Assembly: GCA_963802205.1 (NCBI GenBank) | Contig: CAWDHW010000010.1 | Span: 1 to 64,000, forward strand | Source of the DNA: DYRB01 sp963802205 | GTDB taxonomy: Bacteria > Pseudomonadota > Gammaproteobacteria > Chromatiales > Chromatiaceae | DNA length: 64,000 bases | Direction of reading: 5' to 3' | Shown: positions 52,944 through 61,384 of the stretch, one piece after another | Layout: the number at the start of each line of letters is the position of its first letter | How positions within the stretch are numbered: position 1 is the stretch's first letter | Position numbers and translations under genes: made by a program | Notes under the pieces: generated by a model | Database searches by the model: none | Told to the model about the DNA's origin: nothing | The model's input: the letters and a program-made list of their open reading frames with translations, nothing else

Positions 52944-54377
52944 TTAGCGCTTGGGGCCGAAGAAGACGCTCGCGCGCTCGGCGCGCACCGCGGCCCCGGT
53001 GCTGCGCTGGCCCTCGACCACAAAAGTCACGGGCTCGCGCTCATCCGCCAGGTCCTTCTTCGCCACCTTAACAAAGACCGTAACCGGTATCACCTCCCCA
53101 TGCTTGGTCACGACCGGTTCGTCGGCCCCGATGAGCGCCAGGCTTTTGGGGCCAGAGGCACTGATCCGCATCGCAAGGTCCTCCGGTGACTTGTTGAGGA
53201 GCTTGAGGGTGAACTTGTTCTGGACAGACCCGTCGCTCAGGAGCGTAAACAGGGGCGCACGCTCATGCAACACCTTGACCTCGATCACGGACATGGTCGA
53301 GAAGCCATAGATGATCCCGACCCAGGCGAGCAGCAGGATGGCGCTATAGACCCAAACCCGTGGGCGCCTGAGCATGGGCCTGGTCGGCTTGCCCTCCATC
53401 TCGTCCAGGGAGGCGTAGCGGATCAGGCCCTTGGGGCGACCGACCTTTGCCATGACCGAGTCGCACGCATCCAGGCAGAGCCCGCAGGTGATGCACCCCT
53501 CCTGCTGGCCATTGCGGATATCGATCCCGGTAGGACACACGGCGACACACTGGTTGCAGTCCACGCAGTCCCCAGTGGTGCGCTCCGCCGCCGCACGGCC
53601 CTTGACCATCCGGCCCCGTGGCTCGCCGCGGGCCTCGTCATAGGTCGGCGTGACGGTGGTGCGGTCGAGCATGACACCCTGGATGCGGGCATAGGGACAC
53701 AGCCAGAAGCACGTCTGCTCGCGCAGGATGCCCGCCAGACCAAAGGTCCCAAGGGTAAACAACGCGACGGTGATATAGGCCGTCGGATCGGACTGCCCGG
53801 TAAAGAACCGCCCCCAGAAGGTCTGGGCGTCGGTAAACCAGGTGACGAAACCAACCCCCGTCATGAATCCAATCAGGAGCCAGATCAGATACTTGACACC
53901 ACGCAGGCGGATCTTGCGAAGGTCCCAAGGGGCCTTATCCAACTTACGGCGGGCCGGCGGCTGGCCCTCGATCTTTTCCTCGACCCAGGTAAAGACGTCG
54001 GTCCAGACCGTTTGGAAGCAGAAGTAGCCGCACCAGACCCGCCCCGCCAGGGCAGTGATGACCGCGAGCAGAATGGCGAAAAACAGCAGCAGCAGTGACA
54101 GCATCCAAAAGTCCTGCGGGAGTATGGTCGCACTGAAGATGTGATACTGGCGGTTGGGAATGTCCCACAGCACCGCCTGGCGTCCTTCCCAGCGCAAATA
54201 GGGCCCGAAAAAGTAGATGAGCCACACCGAGGCGGTCAGCCACTTGATAGTCCGCCACTTACCCGTCAGCCGCTTGGCGTGGATGGTCTCGCCGCCGGTG
54301 TTGACGTGCCAATGCCCGGCCTCGGCGTAGAGGTCATCCACCCCAGTCGCGCCCTTCTCGTCCTCGTTTCTGCTCAC
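52944..54377 (-). CDS. ccoG: cbb3 accessory Fe-S membrane protein CcoG/FixG
   Basis: 478 residues. The GTG at 54377 is chosen because GGAGAGGGTCA precedes it. Membrane helices carry RVWCGYFCFQTVWTDVFTW and REQTCFWLCPYARIQGVML; two 4Fe-4S clusters are bound by CVDCNQCVAVCPTGIDI and CITCGLCLDACDSV. The C-terminal 120 residues form an Ig-like periplasmic domain. It is a cupric reductase that supplies Cu+ to oxidase assembly. First gene of ccoGHIS after the structural operon. Confidence 0.93.
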   Translation of the reverse strand: MSRNEDEKGATGVDDLYAEAGHWHVNTGGETIHAKRLTGKWRTIKWLTASVWLIYFFGPYLRWEGRQAVLWDIPNRQYHIFSATILPQDFWMLSLLLLFFAILLAVITALAGRVWCGYFCFQTVWTDVFTWVEEKIEGQPPARRKLDKAPWDLRKIRLRGVKYLIWLLIGFMTGVGFVTWFTDAQTFWGRFFTGQSDPTAYITVALFTLGTFGLAGILREQTCFWLCPYARIQGVMLDRTTVTPTYDEARGEPRGRMVKGRAAAERTTGDCVDCNQCVAVCPTGIDIRNGQQEGCITCGLCLDACDSVMAKVGRPKGLIRYASLDEMEGKPTRPMLRRPRVWVYSAILLLAWVGIIYGFSTMSVIEVKVLHERAPLFTLLSDGSVQNKFTLKLLNKSPEDLAMRISASGPKSLALIGADEPVVTKHGEVIPVTVFVKVAKKDLADEREPVTFVVEGQRSTGAAVRAERASVFFGPKR

Positions 54378-54554
54378 TGACCCTCTCCTCAGGCTAGGCC
54401 CTCCGGCGCCTGGTAAGCGCGGGGCGACGTTTGACAGGCTGCGGCGCCAACTACCCACTACGCCGCTGACATGGCCGCCAATTTACCCGAGACCGGCGCT
54501 CGGAACATTGCGCTTTCGCAATAGTAACCGGATAGTTTCCCGTGGGTTACAGAC

Positions 54555-54583
54555 AAAAAAAGGGGGATCTGACATCCCCCTTT
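54555..54583 (-). terminator. Rho-independent terminator of the ccoNOQP operon
   Basis: On the minus strand a perfect 10-bp stem (AAAGGGGGAT with ATCCCCCTTT, GTCAG loop) is followed by a run of T. It lies 29 bases past the small gene after ccoP and separates the structural operon from ccoG. Confidence 0.9.
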
Positions 54584-54611
54584 CACGCTCCTCATGCCTG
54601 TCCTGGCGGTC

Positions 54612-54764
54612 TTAGTCCCGGTTCTTGTGTGCCTCGGAGTCGCGCCTCATCAGCTCGCCAACCTTAAAGTACAGGAACACGCCGACCACGATAGTCCCGG
54701 CGACCATCAGGACCGATAACCAGGCGACGGGATCCCAATTCATCATGTTACTGAGCACGTTCAT
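54612..54764 (-). CDS. Small single-helix membrane protein after ccoP (CcoM-like?)
   Basis: 50 residues from the ATG at 54764, with GAGGGAGAATGCC before it. Short start (MNVLSNMMNWDPVAW), one membrane helix (LSVLMVAGTIVVGVFLYF), then a charged end (RRDSEAHKNRD). It lies between ccoP and the operon terminator, so it is transcribed with the oxidase. Size and position recall the small CcoM subunit of some Pseudomonas cbb3 oxidases. I do not claim sequence homology. Confidence 0.6.
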   Translation of the reverse strand: MNVLSNMMNWDPVAWLSVLMVAGTIVVGVFLYFKVGELMRRDSEAHKNRD

Positions 54765-54846
54765 GGCATTCTCCCTCTGTAGAGCATCCGGTGCCGCGGG
54801 CGGACTGTTCGCCCGCGGCACCAGCGGTTTGGCTTGCGGTGTCTGT

Positions 54847-55743
54847 CTACTTGCCCCCGCCCAACCCGTGGACGTAAACGACGAGCTTCTTGATCTCCTG
54901 CTCACCCAACTTCTTGGTATTGCCGAAGGCCGGCATCACGGCGTTGCGCGACAGCGGCTGATCGGGCTGGTTGACGCCGTACAGTATGGTTTGCTTGGCG
55001 CTGTCATAGCCGCCGGGCTCGAAGCGCCACACCTGGTCGGTCAGGTTTGCGGCACCGACGGTGACCACATCCCCGTTGGGCAACTCGGCCAGCACGCCAT
55101 TGGCCTTCTCACCGTGGCAGGCGCCGCAGCCCTTGGCCTTGTACAGGGCCCAGCCCGCCTCACCGCCGGCCGCCGCGCCACCTTCCCTCATGGCAACGAC
55201 AAACTTCGCCAATTGATCGACCTCATCTGCGGTCAGGATCTTTTCATGGGCCGTCATGGCCCCCTGGCGCCCGCCGACGATGGTCTCCTGGATCTTGGCG
55301 ATGCTGCCGCCGTAAAGCCAATCGTCATCGGTCAGGACCGGGAAGTCCGGGTTGCCGGCACCGCCGCTGCCGTGACAGGCGGCGCAGTAGTCGCCGAACA
55401 GCACCTTGGCGCTTGCCTGGGCATACTCGTTCAGGCCCGGGTCCTTGGCGATCTCCGCAGGGGTCATCTTGGCAATCTGGTCGTCGTATTGCTTGCGCAT
55501 CTCCTGGACCTGGGCGACGCCCTCCTTGTACTCCTGAATCTGGGTCCAACCCAGGACGCCCTTGGTGTAGCTAGTCGCCGTGGGCCAGAACGGGTACAGG
55601 ACCCCGTAGGCGACGACCCAAAGTATCGAGGCCCAGAACGCGATCATCCACCAACTGGGGGGTGGGTTGGCAAGCTCGCGCAGGTTGTCGTCCCAATAGT
55701 GACCGGTGTTGTTCTCACCGGGAAAGGGGTTATGGTCTGCCAT
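54847..55743 (-). CDS. ccoP: cbb3 oxidase subunit III, dihaem cytochrome c CcoP
   Basis: 298 residues from the ATG at 55743 (MADHNPFPGENNTGHYWDDNL, a typical CcoP start). One membrane helix (WWMIAFWASILWVVAYGVLY), then two cytochrome c domains with CAACH at 120-124 and CGACH at 206-210; distal Met ligands are in segments such as AVMPAFG. It passes electrons to CcoO and the CcoN active site. Overlaps ccoQ by 14 bases. Confidence 0.96.
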   Translation of the reverse strand: MADHNPFPGENNTGHYWDDNLRELANPPPSWWMIAFWASILWVVAYGVLYPFWPTATSYTKGVLGWTQIQEYKEGVAQVQEMRKQYDDQIAKMTPAEIAKDPGLNEYAQASAKVLFGDYCAACHGSGGAGNPDFPVLTDDDWLYGGSIAKIQETIVGGRQGAMTAHEKILTADEVDQLAKFVVAMREGGAAAGGEAGWALYKAKGCGACHGEKANGVLAELPNGDVVTVGAANLTDQVWRFEPGGYDSAKQTILYGVNQPDQPLSRNAVMPAFGNTKKLGEQEIKKLVVYVHGLGGGK

Positions 55744-55945
55744 CTTTCTCTCCGCTGACTGGTTGGTCCTCATCGAACGGGATATCGCGCATGGACTCGA
55801 AGCGATCCCGGTTCTTGGGAGCGAGTACGTAGACGTAGAGCACCACCATGAGGATGGCAACGACGACGGTCAGGATAGTTCCGATCCAATCGTTGGTCGT
55901 CATCGCCACCCAATCGGTGGTGAAGTGCTCCTTTAGACTATTCAC
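55730..55945 (-). CDS. ccoQ: cbb3 oxidase small subunit CcoQ
   Basis: 71 residues from the GTG at 55945, which overlaps the ccoO stop by eight bases; ATG 55903 is an alternative giving 57 residues. One membrane helix (IGTILTVVVAILMVVLYVYVL) and a charged end with RFESMRDIPFDED, as in other CcoQ proteins. It stabilises the oxidase and takes part in assembly. Confidence 0.88.
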   Translation of the reverse strand: MNSLKEHFTTDWVAMTTNDWIGTILTVVVAILMVVLYVYVLAPKNRDRFESMRDIPFDEDQPVSGEKDGRP

Positions 55946-56687
55946 GATAGGCCTTGTACTCGTCGAGTCTGGCCATGGTGCCGAGAACCTGCAGGTAGGC
56001 CACCATGGCATCCATCTCGGTCTTACCCTCGACCAGCTTGGGAGCCTGCGCGATGTCCTCGTCGTGGTAGGGAACGCCGATCCTGCGCATGCCGGTCATG
56101 TGGGCCTGCATGGTGGCGCCATCCACCTTCGCCTTGTCCAGCCAGGGGTAGTTTGGCATCACCGATTCCGGCACCACGGAGCGTGGGGCACGCAGGTGGG
56201 CACGCTGCCACTCGTCGGAGTACTTGCCGCCCAGGCGTGCAAGGTCGGGACCGGTGCGCTTGGATCCCCACTGCATCGGATGGTCGAACATCGACTCCGA
56301 AGCCAGGGAGTAATGCCCATAGCGCTCTTTCTCGTCGCGGAACGGACGAATCATCTGCGAGTGGCACAGGTAGCACCCCTCGCGTTGATAGATGTCACGC
56401 CCGGCCAGTTCCAGAGCGGTGTACGGGCGCATGCCGTCGCCCGGCTTCCAGTTCCATTTGGTCTTGCCGTCTTCCGTGACGGTGACGATGGGCTGCGAGC
56501 CGGGGTTGGCGTGGTTCCAGACGATCTCCGGGAATTGGTTGTGCTCCATGACGCTCTTCAAATAGAAGAGCGGGACTATCTCGACGATACCGCCCACCGA
56601 CAGGGCGATCGCCAGGACGATCAGCAACCCCCAGATGTTCCGCTCCAAGCGGTCCTGGAGGCCCTTGGGTGCCGTATTTTCAGCCAT
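55938..56687 (-). CDS. ccoO: cbb3 oxidase subunit II, monohaem cytochrome c CcoO
   Basis: 249 residues from the ATG at 56687, chosen for the AAGGAGG eight bases upstream; an ATG at 56705 would overlap the ccoN end. One N-terminal membrane helix (LLIVLAIALSVGGIVEIVPLF), then YQREGCYLCHSQMIRPFRDE with the haem-binding CYLCH, and a Met ligand in VMPNYPW. Second gene of ccoNOQP. Confidence 0.96.
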   Translation of the reverse strand: MAENTAPKGLQDRLERNIWGLLIVLAIALSVGGIVEIVPLFYLKSVMEHNQFPEIVWNHANPGSQPIVTVTEDGKTKWNWKPGDGMRPYTALELAGRDIYQREGCYLCHSQMIRPFRDEKERYGHYSLASESMFDHPMQWGSKRTGPDLARLGGKYSDEWQRAHLRAPRSVVPESVMPNYPWLDKAKVDGATMQAHMTGMRRIGVPYHDEDIAQAPKLVEGKTEMDAMVAYLQVLGTMARLDEYKAYRE

Positions 56688-56705
56688 TGTCGTGACCTCC
56701 TTCAA

Positions 56706-58139
56706 TCAAGCCGTCGCCGCAGCGGCGCGGGCCTGCTGCAAGCTGCCTTGGGAAACCGACTGGCGCACGGTCATCAGGACATTGATGAGCATGAGCACTG
56801 CGCCGATCAGGAAGATACCGCCGCCGATGGCCCGCATGGCGTAATAGGGGTGCATGGCGTCCACCGACTCGACGAAGGTATAGGCCAGGGTGCCATACTC
56901 GTCATAGGCGCGCCACATCAGGCCTTGCATGATGCCGGAGACCCACATGGCGACGATGTAGATCACGGTGCCGATGGTGGCGGTCCAGAAGTGGGCGTTG
57001 AGCAGTTTCTCCGACCAGATTTCCGTGTACCACAGGCGGGTCATCAGATGGTAGATGGAACCGATGGCGATGCCCGCGACCCAGCCCAAGGCGCCGGAAT
57101 GCACATGGCCGACGGTCCAGTCGGTATAGTGGGACAGGGCGTTGACGGTCTTCAGCGACATGACCGGGCCCTCGAAGGTGGACATGGCGTAGAAGGCCAG
57201 GGCCATGACCATGAAGCGCAGGATATAGTCGGTACGCAGCTTATCCCAAGCCCCGGACAGGGTCATCATGCCGTTCACCGCACCACCCCAGGAAGGGATG
57301 ATCATGGCGATAGAAACCGCAGCGCCAAGCGACCCTGTCCAATCCGGAAGGGCGGTATACTGGAGGTGGTGAGCGCCGAGCCAGACGTAGCCGAACATCA
57401 GTGCCCAGAAGTGGATGACCGATAGGCGATAGGAATAGATCGGGCGATTGGCTTGCTTGGGCACGAAGTAATACATCATGGCAAGGAAACCGGCGGTCAG
57501 GTAGAAGCCAACCGCGTTGTGACCCCACCACCACTGGATCATGGCATCCTGCACCCCGGAGAACAGGGAGTAGGACTTGAACAACCCCACCGGCATGGCC
57601 AGGCTATTGACGACATGCAGGTAGACGATCATCACCATCATGCCGAGGAAGAACCAGTTCGACACATAGATGTGCGAGGTCTTGCGGGTGGCCAGGGTCA
57701 TAATAAAATTGAACGTGTAGCTCAACCACACCACGGCGATAGCGATGTCGATGGGCCACTCCAGCTCGGCGTACTCCTTGGCTTCGGTCAGACCTAGGGG
57801 GAGGGTGATCACGGCAGATACGATGATCAGGTTCCAGCCAATGAAGGTGAACCACGCCATCTTATCGCTCCACAACCGCACGCCACAGGTGCGTTGGACC
57901 GAATAGAAGGAGGTCGCCATCAGGGCACAGCCACCAAATGCAAAGATGACGGCATTGGTATGCAACGGGCGTAGCCGCCCGAAGGTAATATAGGGCGAAT
58001 CGAAATTCAGAACTGGCCAGGCCAGTTCCGAGGCGATATAGACTCCGACAAGTGCGCCTACCACCAGGTAAACGACTGCCGCAACGGTGAACCAGCGTAC
58101 AATTTCAAAGTTGTACCTCTGTTCCAATGGCGCTTCCAT
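56706..58139 (-). CDS. ccoN: cbb3 oxidase catalytic subunit I CcoN
   Basis: 477 residues from the ATG at 58139, with GGGAGG upstream. Twelve membrane helices. Haem b and b3/CuB ligands are recognised in RPLHTNAVIF, WWWGHNAVGFYLT, GAHHLQYTALPDW and HYTDWTVGHVHSGALGW. High-affinity oxygen reduction at low O2, fitting a facultatively microaerobic phototroph. First gene of ccoNOQP; a class II FNR box lies 180 bases upstream. Confidence 0.97.
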   Translation of the reverse strand: MEAPLEQRYNFEIVRWFTVAAVVYLVVGALVGVYIASELAWPVLNFDSPYITFGRLRPLHTNAVIFAFGGCALMATSFYSVQRTCGVRLWSDKMAWFTFIGWNLIIVSAVITLPLGLTEAKEYAELEWPIDIAIAVVWLSYTFNFIMTLATRKTSHIYVSNWFFLGMMVMIVYLHVVNSLAMPVGLFKSYSLFSGVQDAMIQWWWGHNAVGFYLTAGFLAMMYYFVPKQANRPIYSYRLSVIHFWALMFGYVWLGAHHLQYTALPDWTGSLGAAVSIAMIIPSWGGAVNGMMTLSGAWDKLRTDYILRFMVMALAFYAMSTFEGPVMSLKTVNALSHYTDWTVGHVHSGALGWVAGIAIGSIYHLMTRLWYTEIWSEKLLNAHFWTATIGTVIYIVAMWVSGIMQGLMWRAYDEYGTLAYTFVESVDAMHPYYAMRAIGGGIFLIGAVLMLINVLMTVRQSVSQGSLQQARAAAATA

Positions 58140-58290
58140 AGTTCCTCCCCGAAAGGACATTGAGGGAAAACAACGAGGGTTTTTCGGGCGTTCCGGCCCG
58201 CAGTGAGAGCGCCACGAGATCCCTCGGCGCAGCGTGCGTATGACACTGGATTGCGTGACCGAAGTCAACATTAACCTAGGGGTTTCCCCT

Positions 58291-58333
58291 TGTATCCGAG
58301 GTGGTTACTGCACTTTTCCTTGATCCAGGTCAA
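58291..58333 (-). promoter_or_regulatory. Class II FNR/Anr-type promoter of ccoNOQP
   Basis: TTGATCCAGGTCAA at 58320-58333 is an FNR box with one change from consensus. If its centre is at -41.5, transcription starts near 58285, and a GATACA at 58296-58291 sits in the -10 position. A leader of about 146 bases follows. FNR/Anr control of cbb3 oxidase is well known in proteobacteria. Confidence 0.7.
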
Positions 58334-58746
58334 ATGCGGTCGGGCGCAGGCACGCACCCGTGCAACCCTGGCTGGACAGCCCGGGGCACCGGTGGCGGGT
58401 ACAGGCAGGGCGGAAGGGGCGACCGCAAGGCAGCGGACGGGGCCTGGGCCATACCTTTACCCCTATTGAGGCAACAAAGGATTGCATCTGCCGAAGAAAC
58501 GAAGGCACTGGGGAAAAACAGCGGGAAAACAACCCTTGCCGCCCGACGCGATGGGACATACCTCGACCGCGGCACGGCTATGGAAAACGCCGGACCCCCT
58601 TCCCGTATTGCCAGCGGCTTTCGGAGCACAATGTAAGATATTGTTCTTCTTACATGTTCCTCCATGGCTCCGTGCGTGGCCAAACAGATACGGGCAGTGG
58701 CAAGGGCTGGATCGCCGGGACTCAAGCCCCGAAGGGGTGGTCGGGC
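58334..58746. other. Gene-less region between rpoS and the cco promoter
   Basis: About 413 bases. No credible gene; the 111-codon plus-strand frame is not supported. Inside, an ATGTAAG / CTTACAT inverted repeat (58631-58637 and 58649-58655, 11-base loop) stands in locally AT-rich DNA, possibly an operator or hairpin. A CCCCTTCGGGG hairpin follows the rpoS stop. Confidence 0.4.
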
Positions 58747-59775
58747 TTACTTGAAGAATGAGTCCACCGAGAAGCCGTCCTTCTCCAGAATGTCGCGCAA
58801 GCGACGCAGGGCGTCCATCTGAATCTGACGGACTCGCTCGCGAGTCACGCCCAACTCTTGGGCGACCCGCTCCAGGGTCGAGTGCTCGTACCCGCGCAGC
58901 CCGAAGCGCCGCTCGACGACCGCGCGCTGCTTGTCGTTTAGCCTGTCGAGCCAGACACTCAGATTCTCTGCAATGTCGGTGTCCTGGATGCTATCGGTGG
59001 GGTCGGCGGCAGCGTCGTCCTGGAGCATGTCCACCAAGGGCTTGTCCGCATCCTTGCTATAAGGCGTGTCCACGGACGTGATGCGCTCGTTCAGGCCAAG
59101 CATGCGCTTGACCTCCGAGATAGGCTTGTCGAGCATCAGGGCGACATCCTCGGACGTCGGCTCGCGGTCCAGGCTCTGGGCCAGATGGCGGGTCGCCTTG
59201 AGGTAGATGTTGATCTCCTTGACCACATGGATGGGCAGCCGGACCGTCCGGGTCTGGTTCATGATGGCCCGTTCGATGGTCTGGCGGATCCACCAGGTGG
59301 CGTAGGTCGAGAAGCGGAAACCGCGCTCCGGGTCGAACTTCTCCACGGCCCGAATCAGGCCCAGGTTACCCTCCTCGATGAGGTCGAGCAGCGCCAATCC
59401 GCGGTTGAGGTAGCGCCGGGCGATCTTCACCACCAGACGCAGGTTGCTCACGATCATGCGCTGACGGGCAGCGTTGTCCCCACGCTGAGCCAGGCGAGAG
59501 AAGCGCACCTCCTCCTCAGCCGTCAGCAGCTTGGAGGCGCCGATTTCGTTGAGGTAGAGGCGGGTGGCATCGAAGTCGCCCTCGCCGGCAGTATAGCGGC
59601 CGGGTTCGGCCGGCTCGACCTCGGCCACTTCCTCCTCGGCCACAGGACATGGCTCAAGGTCCGCCCGCACCATCTTGGCAATGGCTTCGGGATCCTCGTC
59701 ATCGACGAGGATCCCGAAGGCATCCTCCTCTGCCTCCGGTTCGCTCTCCAGGACCTCTGGCTGATTGGGGATCAC
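58747..59775 (-). CDS. rpoS: RNA polymerase sigma factor RpoS
   Basis: 342 residues from the GTG at 59775. I prefer it because GGAGG lies 11 bases upstream and it starts just after the nlpD stop (59804); an ATG at 59850 overlapping nlpD is also possible. After an acidic start come sigma region 1.2 (TRLYLNEIG), region 2 (ARQRMIVSNLRLVVKIARRY, DLIEEGNLGLIRAVEKFD, FRFSTYATWWIRQTIERAI), region 3 and region 4 (FGLRGYEHSTLERVAQELGVTRERVRQIQ). General stress and stationary-phase sigma factor. In the conserved order surE-pcm-nlpD-rpoS. Confidence 0.94.
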   Translation of the reverse strand: MIPNQPEVLESEPEAEEDAFGILVDDEDPEAIAKMVRADLEPCPVAEEEVAEVEPAEPGRYTAGEGDFDATRLYLNEIGASKLLTAEEEVRFSRLAQRGDNAARQRMIVSNLRLVVKIARRYLNRGLALLDLIEEGNLGLIRAVEKFDPERGFRFSTYATWWIRQTIERAIMNQTRTVRLPIHVVKEINIYLKATRHLAQSLDREPTSEDVALMLDKPISEVKRMLGLNERITSVDTPYSKDADKPLVDMLQDDAAADPTDSIQDTDIAENLSVWLDRLNDKQRAVVERRFGLRGYEHSTLERVAQELGVTRERVRQIQMDALRRLRDILEKDGFSVDSFFK

Positions 59776-59803
59776 AATACTTGCCACCTCCAGGCCGTGG
59801 GGG

Positions 59804-60637
59804 TCATGTGGCACTTGGCAGACGACCCAGCGGGTCGACGGCGTTGCCATTCCTGCGGATCTCGAAGTGCAGAAGCCACCCCTCCCCCGCCGTCTGTCCG
59901 ATTTCCGAAATGACCTGTCCGCGCTTGACGCGCTCTCCCTCGTGGACAAGGAGCCGGCGGTTGAAGCCGTAGGCACTCAGGTAAGTCTTGTTGTGTTGGA
60001 TGATGATAAGGTTGCCGTAACCTTTGAGTCCACTTCCGCTGTAGACCACGGTCCCAGCCGCTGCCGCCCGCACACGATCACCCGCGTGCCCCGCAATACG
60101 GATCCCGGCGCGGGTCCGATCGCCTCGTACAAACCGCTGACGAACCGGGCCCTGCAACGGCCACTGCCAGCGCAATCCCCCGGTGTCCTTGGCATCGCCG
60201 CCGGCGTTGCCCTCGGAGGGCTTAGGCTTGGTCTTCTCCGCCGCATCCTTTGTCCGCACCCCGGGGGCCTTAGCGTCCCCTTGGTTATCGGCCAGGACCG
60301 GGGCTGCCGCGCCCTCCCCTGGGGGCGTAATCCGCAGCACCCGGCCGGAGACGATTTTGTAGGGGTGCTTGAGGTCGTTCCACCGCGCCAACTTGGTAAC
60401 ATCGATCTTAAGGCGCTCGGCGACGTCGCTCAGGGTGTCGCCCACCTTGACCCGGTAATGCCCCTCGGGGGCCGGTGCCGCCTCGTCCCAACCAAAGACC
60501 GGGGCCGGTGTTTGGGAGGCGCAGCCGGCCAGCAGAACGCCGAACGCCACCAGCAGCAGGGCCAGCCCCCGGAACGCCACCAGCGGGGCCACCCCCCAGA
60601 GCCGCACGCAGAATACCCGCCGATCCCGCCGTTGCAT
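59804..60637 (-). CDS. nlpD: Lipoprotein NlpD (LysM and degenerate M23 domains)
   Basis: 277 residues from the ATG at 60637. The lipobox is LLAGC. The LysM domain (YRVKVGDTLSDVAERLKI, then LARWNDLKHPYKI) binds peptidoglycan. A Lys/Ala linker leads to an M23-like domain (AGIRIAGHAGDRVRAAAAGTVVYSG) in which the usual metal-binding His are not in place; like E. coli NlpD it should activate an amidase and not cut by itself. The upstream part often carries the rpoS promoter, and translation of rpoS starts right after it. Confidence 0.9.
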   Translation of the reverse strand: MQRRDRRVFCVRLWGVAPLVAFRGLALLLVAFGVLLAGCASQTPAPVFGWDEAAPAPEGHYRVKVGDTLSDVAERLKIDVTKLARWNDLKHPYKIVSGRVLRITPPGEGAAAPVLADNQGDAKAPGVRTKDAAEKTKPKPSEGNAGGDAKDTGGLRWQWPLQGPVRQRFVRGDRTRAGIRIAGHAGDRVRAAAAGTVVYSGSGLKGYGNLIIIQHNKTYLSAYGFNRRLLVHEGERVKRGQVISEIGQTAGEGWLLHFEIRRNGNAVDPLGRLPSAT

Positions 60638-60722
60638 CGCACGCACCCTCAGGGCCACCGAACAGATCGACGGACACGCGCCGTCCGCGCCGGCCACCGA
60701 CCAGATGCCAACCACCCAGACA

Positions 60723-61355
60723 TCAGGCCAGACCGCCCAGCAGGGGAACGAACATGGCTGGTTCGAGCATCTCATGCTCATAGCCCGTTTGCGTCTTAAT
60801 CACCCGCACCAGCACCTGCTGACTGTGACGCCCGATGGGCAGGACCATACAGCCCCCCAAGGCTAACTGTCCGATCAGTGCCCGCGGTATCCCCTCCGGC
60901 GCAGCGGTGACCAGGATACCGTCGAAAGGGGCGTACTCCGGCCAGCCCTGGCCGCCGTCGCCGTGGCGCAAGCGGACATTGCGCAGATCGAGGTGACGCA
61001 GGCGCTGTTCCGCGGCCTGATGGAGGCTGGCCAATCGCTCCACGCTATAGACCCGGCGCACCAGGGCGGCCAGCACGGCGGTCTGAAACCCGGAGCCGGT
61101 ACCGATCTCCAGGACGGTATCCGGCAACCCCCCCTCAAGCAGCGCTTGCGTCATGCGTGCCACGGTATAGGGCTGGGAGATGGTCTGGCCGTGGCCGATG
61201 GGCAGGGAAGAGTCTTCGTAGGCGCGGCTCGCCAGGGCCTCGTCCACGAACAGGTGTCGCGGCAGGCTGCGCATGGCCTCAAGCACCCCTGAGTGACTGA
61301 TTCCGGCCTCCACCAGCCGCTGGATCAGGCGCTCGCGGGTACGCTGGGACGTCAT
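60723..61355 (-). CDS. pcm: Protein-L-isoaspartate O-methyltransferase
   Basis: 210 residues from the ATG at 61355 (MTSQRTRERLIQRL), chosen as the typical family start with AGGGGA before it; ATG 61406 would overlap surE by 22 bases. Motifs: MRSLPRHLFVDEALASRAYEDSSLPIGHGQTISQPY, the SAM site VLEIGTGSGFQTAVLA, and ILVTAAPEGIPRALI. Repairs isoaspartyl residues in damaged proteins. Between surE and nlpD. Confidence 0.94.
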   Translation of the reverse strand: MTSQRTRERLIQRLVEAGISHSGVLEAMRSLPRHLFVDEALASRAYEDSSLPIGHGQTISQPYTVARMTQALLEGGLPDTVLEIGTGSGFQTAVLAALVRRVYSVERLASLHQAAEQRLRHLDLRNVRLRHGDGGQGWPEYAPFDGILVTAAPEGIPRALIGQLALGGCMVLPIGRHSQQVLVRVIKTQTGYEHEMLEPAMFVPLLGGLA

Positions 61356-61384
61356 CCCAATCCCCTGCCGGCGATTCTCTGCTG

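Noticed and set aside
58301..58636. 111-codon frame upstream of ccoN
   Set aside because: It crosses the FNR promoter and has no recognisable domain.
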